Assembly (NCBI RefSeq): GCF_026914265.1
Contig: NC_069135.1
Span: forward strand, 36,031,756-36,095,755
Origin: Mya arenaria
Taxonomy: Eukaryota > Mollusca > Bivalvia > Myida > Myidae
Direction of reading: 5' to 3'
DNA length: 64,000 bases
A program made the translations under genes and the position numbers. Position 1 is the stretch's first letter, and each line of letters starts with the position of its first letter. Shown here piece after piece: positions 51,001 through 58,290 of the stretch. The notes below the pieces were generated by a model that saw only the letters and a program-made list of their open reading frames with translations, had not been told where the DNA came from and did no database searches.

Positions 51001-53576
51001 AGGATGTTTCCCCTTGCGAAAGAGTGTCCATTTTTCCACAAAATTCAAAATATTCTCCCAATTCTGTGAACACAGTTTACATGAATGAATCAAAAAACAA
51101 TCTCTTGAAAAATAAACAATATCTTCGGAAGGCCAGCTCTTATACAATATAATGCATGCAAAACATGTTTATTTTTCGATTATATCTATAGGTATTCTAA
51201 CAATATTTGTTACATTAAGACTAAAATTTTCACAATTTGGAAGGCACAGGCAGTGAAAACGTTTCCAGAAAGAATCACTGGCAATAGATATTTACACTCG
51301 CATGGATTGATATTTCACCCATTACAGCTCTTTTAATAGTGAAAAGACACTAAATATAATAATTTCCTCATTTGAAGGAGACAGAAAAGCTTGTTTTTTA
51401 ACTGTAAAATTTCCAAGAAAAATCATGTGAATGTTTTATTTTTTCACAAAATAGCATATTATGCATTGCAAATTTCCCCAAAATGCCTTAAAGGGGCTGT
51501 ACTCTGTATGATGAAATAGCAAAAAAAAGGGAAAATTGTCGAAAACTGACATGAACTTGGTATCAATGTGTACAATGCATTTAAACTTATTAACTGAAGT
51601 ACCACATAGTTTACAATTAATTTAGTTTTCACAGTTTTATCGTATTTTTCCATTACTTAGTACAATTCATTCCTTGTGCGTGATTGGCTAGTCGATGTTA
51701 TCACGTCAGATATCAAGTTAGGAATATAGCCTAGATATTCCAGTCGTTTAGGATAAGGCTTCGTAGCACAGTTGATACAACACTGGACTGCAATTTAGAC
51801 GACACCGGTTGAACCCGGTCTCCGACTCGATTTTTTATTTACATTTTGGTATTTCTTTTACAATTATGATATCAAAGAGTAAAACATTTTATTAAATAAT
51901 TGTCCTGATCCGTTACAGAAAAAAACTTGTTTTGGTGCCAATCTGGTGTACAGTCCCTTAAAATGGGCAGAACAATGCCTGGAAGATTATCAATAGAACC
52001 AAAGTGCAAACAGTAAAAAGGTGAAAATTGTCAGAAGTGAGATTAAAATGAAGCAATTTGAATCAGTAATTTAATCTAACGCTCTCTTAGACTTGCTTAC
52101 TAGCTACAATAATGAGCGATCAGGGATACTTTTTTTATTATTTTGACATTTCATGTGTATCCCTGTAACGCTACAACTCTCTACCATTTAACACTGGGCG
52201 AAGGAATATACAGTAATATCATGCATCGATGTTGAATAATAATGATATAATTGTTCGAAATGTACCTGAAAGTGATCTTAACTGGGTTGGATTTGTCGTT
52301 AGAGTCGTTATTTTCACATAAATATACTCTGGGTCACGAAATGAGCGTAGCAGTCCACCATTTTTTATACATGTTGATTTTTATCGAATAAATTTGTACC
52401 CATCCGTCAATGATTGTTAACCCTGTGCGCAGTCACAGTTATCCTCGCTTTTCTATGTATTGTGCAGAGCAACGCAACAGTGTTCAAAAATGGTGATACC
52501 TAATCATCATCAGCATCATCATCATCACGAACATCATCATCATCAACTTCTCCCAACTTGACCCATCAAACACGTTAGCTTTCAGCGCATTGAAATGGTT
52601 GCATTTTTAATAGTGTTATTTAACCGAGCATATTAACGACCAAAATATTCGAAATACTCTACCCCGTTTCATACATGTACACAACCTGTCAGATTTGTCC
52701 TAGATTTACAGATTAATGGATACAATCGATGCATGTAAGTGCATTATGGTATCTGAACATGTTTTTTCAACATAATGACATAAATAAATGTGTGATTGAT
52801 AGTAGGCAATGATATTTTCGTAAAAATTTGAATTTATAACAAAGATAATTTAAAAATTGTGGCCGCGAGGATCCTCTGCGCAAGGCCCGTTTGCTACTTT
52901 TTGCTGGGATGGTGGATGTCACCAGTCTGCCATAGTCTAAAAATCGTCAAAAGACTGGTTGACGGCCATTTAGGTGGACTAACTTGCTTACATAGCGAGA
53001 TCCTGGTTGAGGGGTCTCAAAATCAGTTGAGTACTGCTGGTATAGGAAAAATGTGAATACATTCCATATGATCACTCAGCCCATATGTTTCAACTTTCTT
53101 TAAAATTTAAAAAAGGGATATAACTCTTAAAAGTCCACAAAGATTTGAGTGAAAAAAGTGAAACATTTACTTCAAACAATAGTATTGAAAATGAGCTTTG
53201 TGTCGGTTAAAAGATGGAAATCATTTGCCATGTCAGGCCAGCAATCTCCACTAAATACAAAATATTGTAAGAGTTTTGTGGTTAATTATATTATAATATG
53301 ATTTTTTAATAACAGTTGAAGGTATAAAATCAAAGGACCATAACTCTGTCAGTCTGGAACAACCAGCTGTAAGCAAATATGAATCTGACACAATTGAAAG
53401 AAAAATTAATATGAAATCATATGAAAAATGCTTCAAGAACCTCACCTGCCTAAGAGGGTGCCAGTTTTCATTTCAAAATCTGTGAAAACCACTGCCTTGC
53501 ATGCAAATTTATTTTTTACAAAAACTTTTCCACCCCATATTTTCGTACGAGATTTCTTGCCGTTTTCAGACTCCAT
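26612..53576 (-). CDS. Giant low-complexity nuclear-type protein, 15 coding exons, 3,979 aa
   Basis: Fifteen coding exons join with consistent phases and no internal stop: 53576-53446, 49240-49045, 48595-48460, 47721-46920, 43966-43160, 42988-42119, 41913-41481, 40899-40763, 40500-40390, 39060-38986, 37989-37839, 37265-29549, 28690-28582, 27778-27606 and 26703-26612. The total is 11,940 nt. A TGA lies three codons before the ATG in frame. Residues about 12-155 have a SPOC-like pattern (inference). Residues 155-1283 are Lys/Arg/Ser-rich, including RS repeats. Exon 12 (residues 1284-3855) carries SUMO-interaction-like motifs, psi-K-x-E sites, a 17-residue tandem repeat, a Pro/Tyr-rich block and a Ser/Asp then Arg/Ser block. 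A folded-looking block of about 120 residues ends the protein. Composition suggests a nuclear scaffold in chromatin or RNA regulation. The family is not identified; TASOR- or SPOC-type proteins are possible comparisons only. Confidence 0.87.
26704..27605. other. Intron 14 of the large gene
   Basis: AT-rich. A fragment AAAGCTGCATTCAACCATAT followed by AACAGATCTCAATTATTTGG near 26810-26870 matches the foldback family at 37594 and 27892. Confidence 0.6.
27109..27137. repeat. (CA)n microsatellite
   Basis: About 14 CA units in the last intron of the large gene. Confidence 0.95.
27606..27778 (-). CDS. Large gene, exon 14
   Basis: Acceptor ATGAATATTTTCAG, donor AACT/GTAAGT, phase 2 to 1. Helical-looking: EKESLLQCQEYRDIVRVIED, then a Tyr/Leu segment and YPGIPLVIYIL. 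Part of the ordered C-terminal block. Confidence 0.88.
27892..28223. mobile_element. MITE-like foldback in intron 13
   Basis: Left end AAAGCTGCACAGATTTATCA and right end TGACAATCTGAGAGTGCAGTTTT are inverted relatives. The element at 37594-37777 has the same ends, as does 3' sequence near 62090-62115. Confidence 0.6.
28582..28690 (-). CDS. Large gene, exon 13
   Basis: Acceptor CATAATATTTTCAG, donor ACAGCA/GTGAGT, phase 1 to 2. Reads DNFEDLLEDMDRLYSRRSTW and QLHLLSSQLSTIRNT. A second frame of this exon is also open (Pro-rich), but it ends in phase 0 and would not join exon 14, so it is rejected. Confidence 0.82.
28691..29548. other. Intron 12 of the large gene
   Basis: AT-rich. A 37-bp direct repeat (GTGTTCCTGACGTGATCTCG then ACAAATCTTGCG) occurs twice at 29186-29260. 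No exon is seen. Confidence 0.6.
29549..37265 (-). CDS. Large gene, exon 12 (7.7 kb, 2,572 codons)
   Basis: Acceptor CTCTCTATATAG, donor CCAATAG/GTAAAA, phase 0 to 1. In order it has an acidic/Ser region with two paralogous segments, each holding a psi-K-x-E site (IKNE, IKKE). Hydrophobic-acidic SUMO-interaction-like motifs are SVIDLTGELD, AIVISDEDD and AFIMSDDSEII. Then come about 30 copies of a 17-residue repeat, a Pro/Tyr/His-rich block (32340-32680), a near-perfect EPV-x-ETNLNSEANK duplication (about 31800-31970) and polar coiled stretches. The end is a Ser/Asp tract (about 30430-30510) followed by Arg/Ser-rich sequence. The ATG-like first codon of this frame is internal to the exon; the exon is coding from its first base. 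Confidence 0.93.
32885..34560 (-). repeat. 51-bp coding minisatellite (about 30 copies of 17 aa)
   Basis: In exon 12 the protein repeats SMASSRTSSMATNSTQP with substitutions such as TPSKATN, TNKTQP and ASSRR, but almost no frame-breaking indels. Only one or two copies are shortened, by multiples of three. Long plus-strand open frames over the same bases are mirror by-products of a 3n-length repeat. Confidence 0.95.
37594..37777. mobile_element. MITE-like foldback in intron 11
   Basis: Left end AAAGCTACACACTCACAGAT and right end ATCTGTGAGAGTGCAGCTTT are inverted repeats enclosing a short AT-rich core without coding capacity. Confidence 0.75.
37839..37989 (-). CDS. Large gene, exon 11 (acidic)
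   Basis: Acceptor GGTTATAATTTCAG, donor GATCAG/GTAAGA, phase 2 to 0. Acidic: SEEEDFVQPEAIPDLPERQK, then LLEDIVGEGVQEELEYTSEM. Confidence 0.88.
38395..38735. mobile_element. AGGCCTAAA-type MITE, complete copy (intron 10)
   Basis: Left end GGCCTAAAAAAAAAAATTGT then TTGGTTAGGGTTAC. The inverted right end GGGTAACCCGAACCAAATGT is followed by a T-run and TAGGCCT. Inside is a GGTAGGG(TA/TC)GG repeat and ACTATAAAAACGGTAGGGTC. No coding sequence. Related copies lie at 46288, 47945 and, partly, 41345. Confidence 0.85.
38986..39060 (-). CDS. Large gene, exon 10
   Basis: 75-nt microexon-like piece, phase 2 to 2, donor TTACAG/GTAACT. Arg/aromatic-rich (RGRFSDFRFRRSDIRRTPPR) ending in DYYY, like RGG-type RNA-binding segments. 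Acceptor GAGCCGTGTCAG has a modest tract. Confidence 0.8.
39340..40320. repeat. Degenerate repeats of about 170-200 bp in intron 9
   Basis: Blocks such as CTCATTGTGCTTTACCATTG, TATGAAGTTTCA, ATTCCATCCAG, AGTTTTCAAGTTATGCTC and TAGAGTTA-GGTTC-TGTACACTGCACTTCCTCTCA recur about five times. They are dispersed non-coding repeats; open frames across them are not credible. Confidence 0.7.
40390..40500 (-). CDS. Large gene, exon 9
   Basis: Acceptor TTATTTCTGTTTCAG, donor CATCG/GTAAAT, phase 2 to 2, 36 full codons. Reads DMNVLLQNLTENTFKDKKRQ then a Lys/Glu/Arg stretch. Confidence 0.84.
40763..40899 (-). CDS. Large gene, exon 8
   Basis: Acceptor GTTTGCATTTTAG, donor TTACAG/GTATGG, phase 0 to 2. Short basic exon with RRDRQYHPYKKDGRSKSEQK and a WSFDIAYR end. 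Confidence 0.86.
41014..41165 (+). mobile_element. tRNA-derived SINE (intron 7)
   Basis: Begins GGGCGGCAGTGGTCTTATGG with an A-box-like TGGTTTAGGTGT. It then has CTGCCTCTCACCCAAGATGT and an exact B box GGTTCGATCCCC. The tail carries TTCTGCCTAGGAAACAGACA. It lies in sense plus orientation, opposite to the host gene. Confidence 0.85.
41345..41410 (-). mobile_element. Partial AGGCCTAAA-type MITE
   Basis: GGGCCTTAAAAAATAATTTT followed by GGTTCGGGTTAC and AGGTGCAGACCCTACC matches one end of the element at 38395-38735; the remainder is missing. Confidence 0.6.
41481..41913 (-). CDS. Large gene, exon 7 (RS-rich)
   Basis: Acceptor TTTGTGTTTTACAG, phase 2 to 0, donor GAAATG/GTAAGT. The first half is mixed polar. 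The second half is an RS-type run (SHSKERSSSRSRGSRSGSRE) typical of splicing and nuclear-speckle factors. Confidence 0.9.
41950..42027. repeat. (CA)n(TA)n compound microsatellite
   Basis: A CA run followed by about 27 AT units in intron 6 of the large gene. Confidence 0.97.
42119..42988 (-). CDS. Large gene, exon 6
   Basis: Acceptor TTTTCTTTCATTAG, phase 2 to 2, donor TCAGT/GTAAGA. It begins with an ordered stretch (LDHKVSLTEEDQALYCSCK, VVITSAEKGCIVTRTGF) continuing the end of exon 5. An acidic/Ser disordered region follows. Confidence 0.88.
43160..43966 (-). CDS. Large gene, exon 5 (21-residue repeats)
   Basis: Lys/Ser-rich with about six to seven copies of a 21-residue unit of the KRKDSQDARASSTCYKDLEKT type. 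It then passes into an ordered GLGDLTPRHVQIVPAGLAIE and an IEHYVNNVLEAVMLG segment. Donor TTGGG/GTATGT, phase 2. The start at 43966 after GGGTAAAAG is the only acceptor seen that keeps phase with exon 4. Acceptors at 43998 and nearer have better tracts but the wrong phase. Confidence 0.8.
43440..43800 (-). repeat. 63-bp coding repeat in exon 5
   Basis: TTGCATCCTGGCTATCTTT recurs every 63 bp (plus-strand view), giving a 21-residue repeat in frame. The unit length is a multiple of three, as expected under coding constraint. Confidence 0.9.
45115..45375. repeat. 22-23-bp minisatellite
   Basis: About 11 copies of TGTGCTTGGACT plus a variable half (AAGATAGGCA, CTTGACAGGCA, TTGATAGACA). Non-coding, in intron 4 of the large gene. 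Confidence 0.9.
46288..46444. mobile_element. AGGCCTAAA-type MITE, internally deleted copy
   Basis: Left end AAGGCCTAAAACAAAAATTG then TTGGTTAGGGTAAC. Right end GGTTACCCGAACCAAATGTA is followed by a T-run and AAGGCCT. Much shorter core than the copy at 38395. Confidence 0.8.
46920..47721 (-). CDS. Large gene, exon 4 (Lys/Arg/Ser/His-rich)
   Basis: Acceptor GATATGCTTGCAG, phase 1 to 2, 266 full codons. Charged, disordered sequence with several nuclear-localisation-like clusters such as DRKRHKSD and GRKRHKSSKEKKKHKHDK. The donor TCCAG/GTTTGC is not a strong consensus. Confidence 0.85.
47765..47935. mobile_element. Degenerate TCGAAC-type MITE
   Basis: Contains CCTTGAGCCTTGGGGAGTTC, TTCGAGCCAAGCAG, TAGATCCAGTTCATGGCAGA and ends AATTCGAGTCAACAGGGTTC. 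The order matches the better copy at 60829-60987. Confidence 0.65.
47945..48236. mobile_element. AGGCCTAAA-type MITE, left end lost
   Basis: Shares GGTAGGTAGGCTTTTT, TTATATAAGAATATCATTTT, GGAGAATGGTGTTAAAGCTA and the right end GGGTAACCCGAACCAAATGT with the 38395 copy. The left terminal repeat is replaced by unrelated sequence. Confidence 0.78.
48460..48595 (-). CDS. Large gene, exon 3
   Basis: Acceptor CTATCTGCAG, phase 0 to 1. Reads VAVILLQDVTMLLTTNNVLT, then a PHLHCIIQCP strand. The donor A/GTAAAA is weak. It completes the N-terminal ordered block. Confidence 0.82.
49045..49240 (-). CDS. Large gene, exon 2
   Basis: Acceptor ATATTTTTCAG, donor ACTCTG/GTAAGT, phase 2 to 0. It encodes an ordered segment with IPQLDIHYKLDIRQTLERYL followed by Gly/His and LYSHIHGKTL. 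The pattern 'L-x-I-x-x-x-x-D-I-x-x-x-L-x-x-Y-L' fits the helix region of SPOC-type domains. Confidence 0.88.
49562..49569. repeat. Left target-site duplication ATTTTTTC
   Basis: Exact 8-bp match with 50771-50778, flanking the inverted-repeat element. Confidence 0.85.
49570..50770. mobile_element. hAT-like non-autonomous DNA transposon, 1,201 bp
   Basis: Starts TAGGGATGGCAACGAGTAGT and ends with the inverted GAGTACTCGTTGCCATCCCTA. The arms continue as TCGAGTACTCG-rich inverted repeats for about 65 bp. An exact 8-bp duplication (ATTTTTTC) on each side is the hAT hallmark. No transposase is seen. A SINE is inserted inside at 50054-50292. It lies in intron 1 of the large gene. Confidence 0.88.
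50054..50292 (-). mobile_element. tRNA-headed SINE nested in the hAT element
   Basis: Minus strand begins GGCGGATCCGTGGTCTTGAG, with B box GGTTCGATCCCC, then CCGGGAGGGACGTTAAATGG. It ends CGGAGCACTCGCCGAATGG. The 61359-61610 copy has the same ends, and this common boundary fixes the element limits. Confidence 0.88.
50771..50778. repeat. Right target-site duplication ATTTTTTC
   Basis: Matches 49562-49569 exactly. Confidence 0.85.
51488..51962. mobile_element. TIR element carrying a tRNA-like pol III unit
   Basis: Ends TTAAAGGGGCTGTACTCTG and, inverted, GTGTACAGTCCCTTAAA. Inside, 51755-51829 is tRNA-like with A-box-like TAGCACAGTTGATACAAC and B-box-like GGTTGAACCC. ATTTTTTATTT, a pol III-type terminator, follows. 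No protein coding. Either a MITE that captured a SINE or a SINE flanked by inverted repeats. Confidence 0.65.
51963..53445. other. 5' part of intron 1 of the large gene
   Basis: AT-rich with a triplet microsatellite. A plus-strand open frame near 52859-53056 lacks splice or codon support and is not called. Confidence 0.5.
52503..52545. repeat. (CAT)n microsatellite
   Basis: Interrupted CAT/ATC triplets in intron 1 of the large gene. Confidence 0.85.
53446..53576 (-). CDS. Large gene, exon 1 (start codon)
   Basis: ATG at 53576 with an in-frame TGA nine bases upstream. 43 codons then donor GGCAG/GTGAGG, phase 2. The peptide starts MESENGKKSRTKIWGGKVFV; the IWGGKVFV strand and a later ACKAVVF strand resemble the first strands of a SPOC-like barrel. 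Confidence 0.82.
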
Positions 53577-54684
53577 AGTAGTTCAATCTAGTATGTTTTC
53601 TGCTCGCATACACAAAAGGCACATGTAATTACATAGACAAACAATACGCTCACAATGAAGTAAATAGTAAGCGTTTTCTTTGAAAATACATAATCCGTCC
53701 ACCATTGCTAATTGCGCGTGCAATACTTTTTCTAACGACGTTTTTGATTGGCTGTTTCATTTCCAGGGAAGAGGCCCGACAGCAGATTCATTGCACCGGT
53801 GTACAATAATCAGATAGTAATTAGCAGGAAACAAGTGTCACTTTAGGGGTCTTCGCTACGATTTATGACCGTGCACTGCCGTCTCTGGTTTAGGAGAAAT
53901 ATTTCAGCCACCCGTCCTCAGCAGGGGTCACAGCTGTAGTTTAAACATACAATAGAGATCATTCTTGTAAACCAGAGTGGTGATGGTATGCGTATCATAT
54001 ATTGAGATTTAAACCTCTGATGAATGAAAATGATAGAGGCATAATTTGTTCAAAATCAACTTTCAGTTTAAATGCTGTATGCAATAATATTTGTGTCATA
54101 TACTTACAGCCGGACAAGAAGATGTCCGATAAATGTCAAGTAACAATGACCCCGAACCCGAATGTAAACTCAATCGGATCATCATGGAAATATATATTTG
54201 AACATGCAGGTTATGAAATGTCTTGCTTAACACGCCTTTTGTCTCCTGGTTTCAGAAAAAAAATAATTAAATGACAAAAATGTATATTTTGGACCAATTT
54301 CTATGGATATCTAGCACTAGTGCCAACACCGAACTCGTTAAGTTTTGTATTCGCTGTAGAAGTTTTGCTTTATTTTCTGTATATGTTTGGATGAGGGCAA
54401 AATCATTGAATGGCAATTTAATCACTTAAATAATGCATAAAATAAAAATTATAAAAAAAAACAACTTGCTTTATATTGTTTCCGAAACAGGCAAAGCAAT
54501 GCATTGTGAAAATGGCATTCCATTGCATCCTTCTGCAAAGCAGTTAAATCATATACTCAACAACGCCACCAGGCTACTCGACATGGCCATTACTAGGCAG
54601 CAGCGCCACCATTTAATATGTTTGTGCATATTTCCCTTTCGTGAAAAAACTTGTAAGTTTGTATGCGTGCCGATTAAAGTATTA
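53577..54684. other. 5' flank of the large gene
   Basis: Likely promoter and 5' UTR of the minus-strand gene, then AT-rich sequence without a supported gene. Plus-strand frames at 54002-54274 and 54433-54744 show no domain or splice context. Confidence 0.45.
53746..53754 (-). promoter_or_regulatory. Candidate CCAAT box of the large gene
   Basis: CAGCCAATC on the minus strand about 170 bp upstream of the ATG, next to a short GC-rich GCACGCGC patch. No TATA box was seen. The transcription start is not known. Confidence 0.35.
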
Positions 54685-54965
54685 TCAGGGGCGGCTCCAA
54701 GATTCCAAGTAAGAGGGGGTGTTTCCAAGGGCGTAACATTTTGAACTGCGCCCGTCCCTCAGAACGGAAATTTATATCGTTTAAAGTGTTGACAGGGGGG
54801 GGGGGGTACTATCCGTATAAATTTAACCAATTTCTGGCCCGTAATGGTGCGTTTTGGGCGCATTTATTACTTTTTTCTCCTTTAAAATTAAATTAAAAAA
54901 AAAATAAACACGGAAGATTTTAGGGGTTGCGCGCGCCGGGTGCACCCCCCCCCCAAACACGCTAG
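54685..54965. repeat. Dispersed repeat with G/C homopolymers
   Basis: Starts ATCAGGGGCGGCTCCAAGAT and ends near CGCGCGCCGGGTGCACCCCC. It includes an 11-G run at about 54796 and a C run at about 54945. The composition is unlike the flanks, so it is probably an interspersed element; no inverted ends were resolved. Confidence 0.45.
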
Positions 54966-55307
54966 TGATTATACATAACAGTTCTATTTGCATGCGTCTT
55001 GCGATGCGTCAATGCACCGAAGTGTAGTTGAAAATTCAAATGATATCGAATCTCAAAATATGCACTAGTCGAATCGGATTTTTTTTTATCGCACCGCAGT
55101 TTCACAATATTAAAACAAAATCGTAGACGACCACATTTTTCGATCATACTCCCGTACGGGTGAGCAAATAAATAAAAGCTACAACTGTGCCACGAATGGA
55201 TCAACAGCTCGTTTTGTTGTTCACCCGTTAGTGGCGTAATAGCGTATATCAAATTCTTCAACGTCAGTGTTTTTAATCAAACATCGCCGACTGCAAACTT
55301 GGGTGGG

Positions 55308-55350
55308 CCTGATTCGTAGACAGGCGCTTTATCCATTGGGCAACGGGACC
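55308..55350 (-). pseudogene. tRNA-Arg 5'-half pseudogene
   Basis: Matches the acceptor, D and anticodon arms of the intact gene (GGTCCCGTTGCCCAATGGAT ... CTACGAATCAGG). It breaks off before the T arm. Confidence 0.8.
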
Positions 55351-55435
55351 TCCTGTCAAAGTAGAACAATATCTCTTGTTTTAAATCAAACATGGACATC
55401 ATCATTCAGTGAGGTTGGCCGAATTAATAAAAATA

Positions 55436-55508
55436 CGATCCCGGCAGGACTCGAACCTGCAATCTCCTGATTCGTAGTCAGGCGCCTTATCCATTGGGCC
55501 ACGGGACC
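55436..55508 (-). tRNA. tRNA-Arg(ACG)
   Basis: 73-nt intact cloverleaf. The acceptor stem GGTCCCG pairs with CGGGATC (one G-U), the D stem is GCC/GGC, and the anticodon stem CCTGA/TCAGG encloses loop CTACGAA with anticodon ACG. The T stem GCAGG/CCTGC encloses TTCGAGT, and the discriminator is G. A and B boxes are intact, there is no intron, and a TTTTT terminator follows within a few bases. ACG (inosine at position 34) would read CGU, CGC and CGA. Confidence 0.95.
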
Positions 55509-55675
55509 TGCTTATGAATTTAAATGATGCAGCTTGATTCTGTAGCCGGTCGCTACCCTGTCCAGATTAGTCGGGACGTACCAGTTGTCCTTTGCCAACT
55601 CCCACGACCTCCGACAATTTGCACATATCTGTCTGGACATGAACCGACAACCCGACCCGTCATAACTCTTATCTG

Positions 55676-55724
55676 TAATCTCCTGATTCGTAGGCAGGCG
55701 CCTCATCAATTGGATTTCGGGACC
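55676..55724 (-). pseudogene. Second tRNA-Arg 5'-half pseudogene
   Basis: GGTCCCGAAATCCAATTGAT ... CTACGAATCAGGAGATTAC. It keeps the anticodon arm and the upstream TAAGCA found before the intact gene, but lacks the normal T arm. The shared 5' flank points to DNA duplication. Confidence 0.78.
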
Positions 55725-57872
55725 TGCTTAGCTAAAATAACATCCTCTGAAAGAGTTATTTAAATGGTCATTGATTATATTGATAAACAGCGAGTGATCA
55801 TTGTACGAACTGTCCAAAATGTATTTTCATGAGTGGTACGAAACGCCTACAATATCTCTGGGTAATAAATGTTCATCCTACGAAACGTCCAAGTTCCACA
55901 TTCTTTTCGGTCCGATTAGTTCGGACTATTCAAACCGACATACGTTAATGACACACATACTCAAAATATAATTCAAAATTTCTGTTTATCTAGAAACGCT
56001 TGAATGATATAAAATTATAGCGTACATGTATGTTCAATTCGCATAAAAACATTCGGAATTATTGTGAAGGTAAGTAAACAGTAAAATATTCAAGGGGGGG
56101 GGGGGTAAAATCTGGGGGTTAACCATTTAAATTATTTGAATATTTCAAGATCTTTAGTACTGAATCGTTATTCGGACTTAATTCTCTTTTTGGCTCAGAA
56201 TCGAAATGGTATTAGTATGAATCACTCTGACTTATTAACAGGTTAGTTTTTATACGCAGTTGCTTTATACCCATAGACTTAGCATAAAACAAAGCTATCA
56301 AAAGCTTACTACAATGTTCCGCTATTTTAAGATACTTTAAGATTATACTAGTAATTTCATGTAATATTTAATAAGCTTTTATGTATGTGGATAAAACTTG
56401 CAGATGGGATGACTATCATCAGTGAAGGATAGTCTCGCCAAAATAAGGCCTATATAAAAATAATTCGTCAAATGAAAATGAAAATGAAATTTGAAATGGA
56501 TTTGACAAGTCATCCATTTTAGTCCAGTCATAATAAGTTCAGTCGTATCGTGACAAATTCCACCAAATTGTGCACTTTCGTTCAAGATATCTGCCAAAAT
56601 CCAAGATGGCCGTCGTGACACTTCATATTATAAAGAGGAACTGTAATAGTAAATAAATTGACTCATTTGAGGTGAAGGAGACGAGCAATATTATATACCG
56701 AAATGTCCACCGAAATCTGTTATATAGAAAATGATGGCATAACTTTCCAACGCGTGGTGCGGACCGATAATCCAAGATGGCATTCAAAATGGCCGCCATA
56801 AATTGTCGATTAAGTGAAAATACTATGATTGAATATGATAACTTTCTTACTTAGATATAGATGGAATTCAAATTTCCATACACCATTTACCACTTCAAGG
56901 TCAAGAGATGATCATTTGAATGACAAAGCATGAAAAATTTAAGGAGCATTAACACATTCAGAACAATATTAGAATGGCAATATTGTATGAATAAAATACT
57001 GGCGAAAAGCAAAGTAACACATCATGAAAAATCACCTTCCAGCAGTACTTTCAATACTTTGATTATTGATAGAAACGTTATTTTACTCATATTGACAAAG
57101 TAAAATCTTCTTCCCATGTGTTGTATTGGGAGTCGTGAAACATTAAAACTCAGTTTCATTATTTTGTGCAAGTTGGTCAAATCACTATAGGATATACACA
57201 GATTTTATTTGGTGATCTGTGACCTATACAATAAAGCCAATAGCCATTCACCTCTACTTCGCATTAGAAAATAAAATAATTTTTATCTGATATTTATTCA
57301 TTTCGAGATTTTCTGACATTGTTAAACTGCAGTAATTCATCTTTATTTCATGTTGGTAGTAGTAAACACTTTGATAAACCTGAAGAAAAAATAAATAGTT
57401 TGGGTTAAATATCATGATTTGTTTAAATGACACCAAATGATTACATGATTAAATGATTACAACGGTCATATGACACTTAAATTGGAGATAATTCCCATCA
57501 AATTACTGTGGTTTCGAAGTCCAGATAAGCTTCTTAAGTACCATTACACTGAGGACTTCAACAAAGGTTTATTAACTCGTCCTTTCGTTTCGTCTCTTAG
57601 CACATAGATTTACCTCCCTCTGTAGATTAAGAAATGTGTAATAATATGTTTTTATATGAAATGTCAATATTTCTTGTCTGTTCGTTATGCCTCTAGAAGG
57701 TTTATTATTTCTTTGTAATGATCTTTAATTGTATAAAAGGATTTTTTTTATTGATCATGAATAGCTGTCGAATACTTTTTTCGTCGTTTTTCGGTGAGCC
57801 TTTGTTCAAATGGCCATTCTTTAACACTCGTTCTAGAACTTTGTCAGATACATCGACTTGAGTCGGTATATC
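55725..57872. other. Intergenic, nothing recognised
   Basis: AT-rich with a G run at about 56094. No supported gene or RNA. Short frames on both strands lack coding features. Confidence 0.5.
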
Positions 57873-58290
57873 GTACCTTTCTACTATCGCTTGTTTTAAA
57901 ATTTATTTTAAAATCCCCCCGTGCACGTTGACAGAGTAAAATGCCCATACTGTATATGCCATGTGCTGCATTTGATAATGACAAACCTGTAAGTGTGACC
58001 TTGACCTTCGAGGTTGGGACAAAGGTCTTGCACGCGAAACCGTCGTCTTGTACCTTTCTACTATCGCTTGTTTTAAAATTTATTTTAAAATCCCCCCGTG
58101 CACGTTGACAGAGTAAAATGCCCATACTGTATATGCCATGTGCTGCATTTGATAATGACAAACCTGTAAGTGTGACCTTGACCTTCGAGGTTGGGACATA
58201 GGTTTTGCACGCGAAACCGTCGTCTCTATCTACCAAACGCATACATGTGCAAAGTATTTTAAAATCCCTCCGTGAGTGACAAAGTTTAAA
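57873..58290. repeat. 177-bp tandem duplication of a dispersed repeat
   Basis: GTACCTTTCTACTATCGCTT begins at 57873 and again at 58050, almost identical over 177 bp, with a decayed third part after 58227. Each unit holds GTGACCTTGACCTTCGAGGT and TTTTGCACGCGAAACCGTC-type sequence. The open minus-strand frame across it is an artefact. Confidence 0.9.

Noticed and set aside
52859..53056. 65-residue plus-strand frame (MAARILCARPVCYFLLG)
   Set aside because: Starts at a non-ATG codon, has no splice or domain support, and lies in intron 1 of the large gene.
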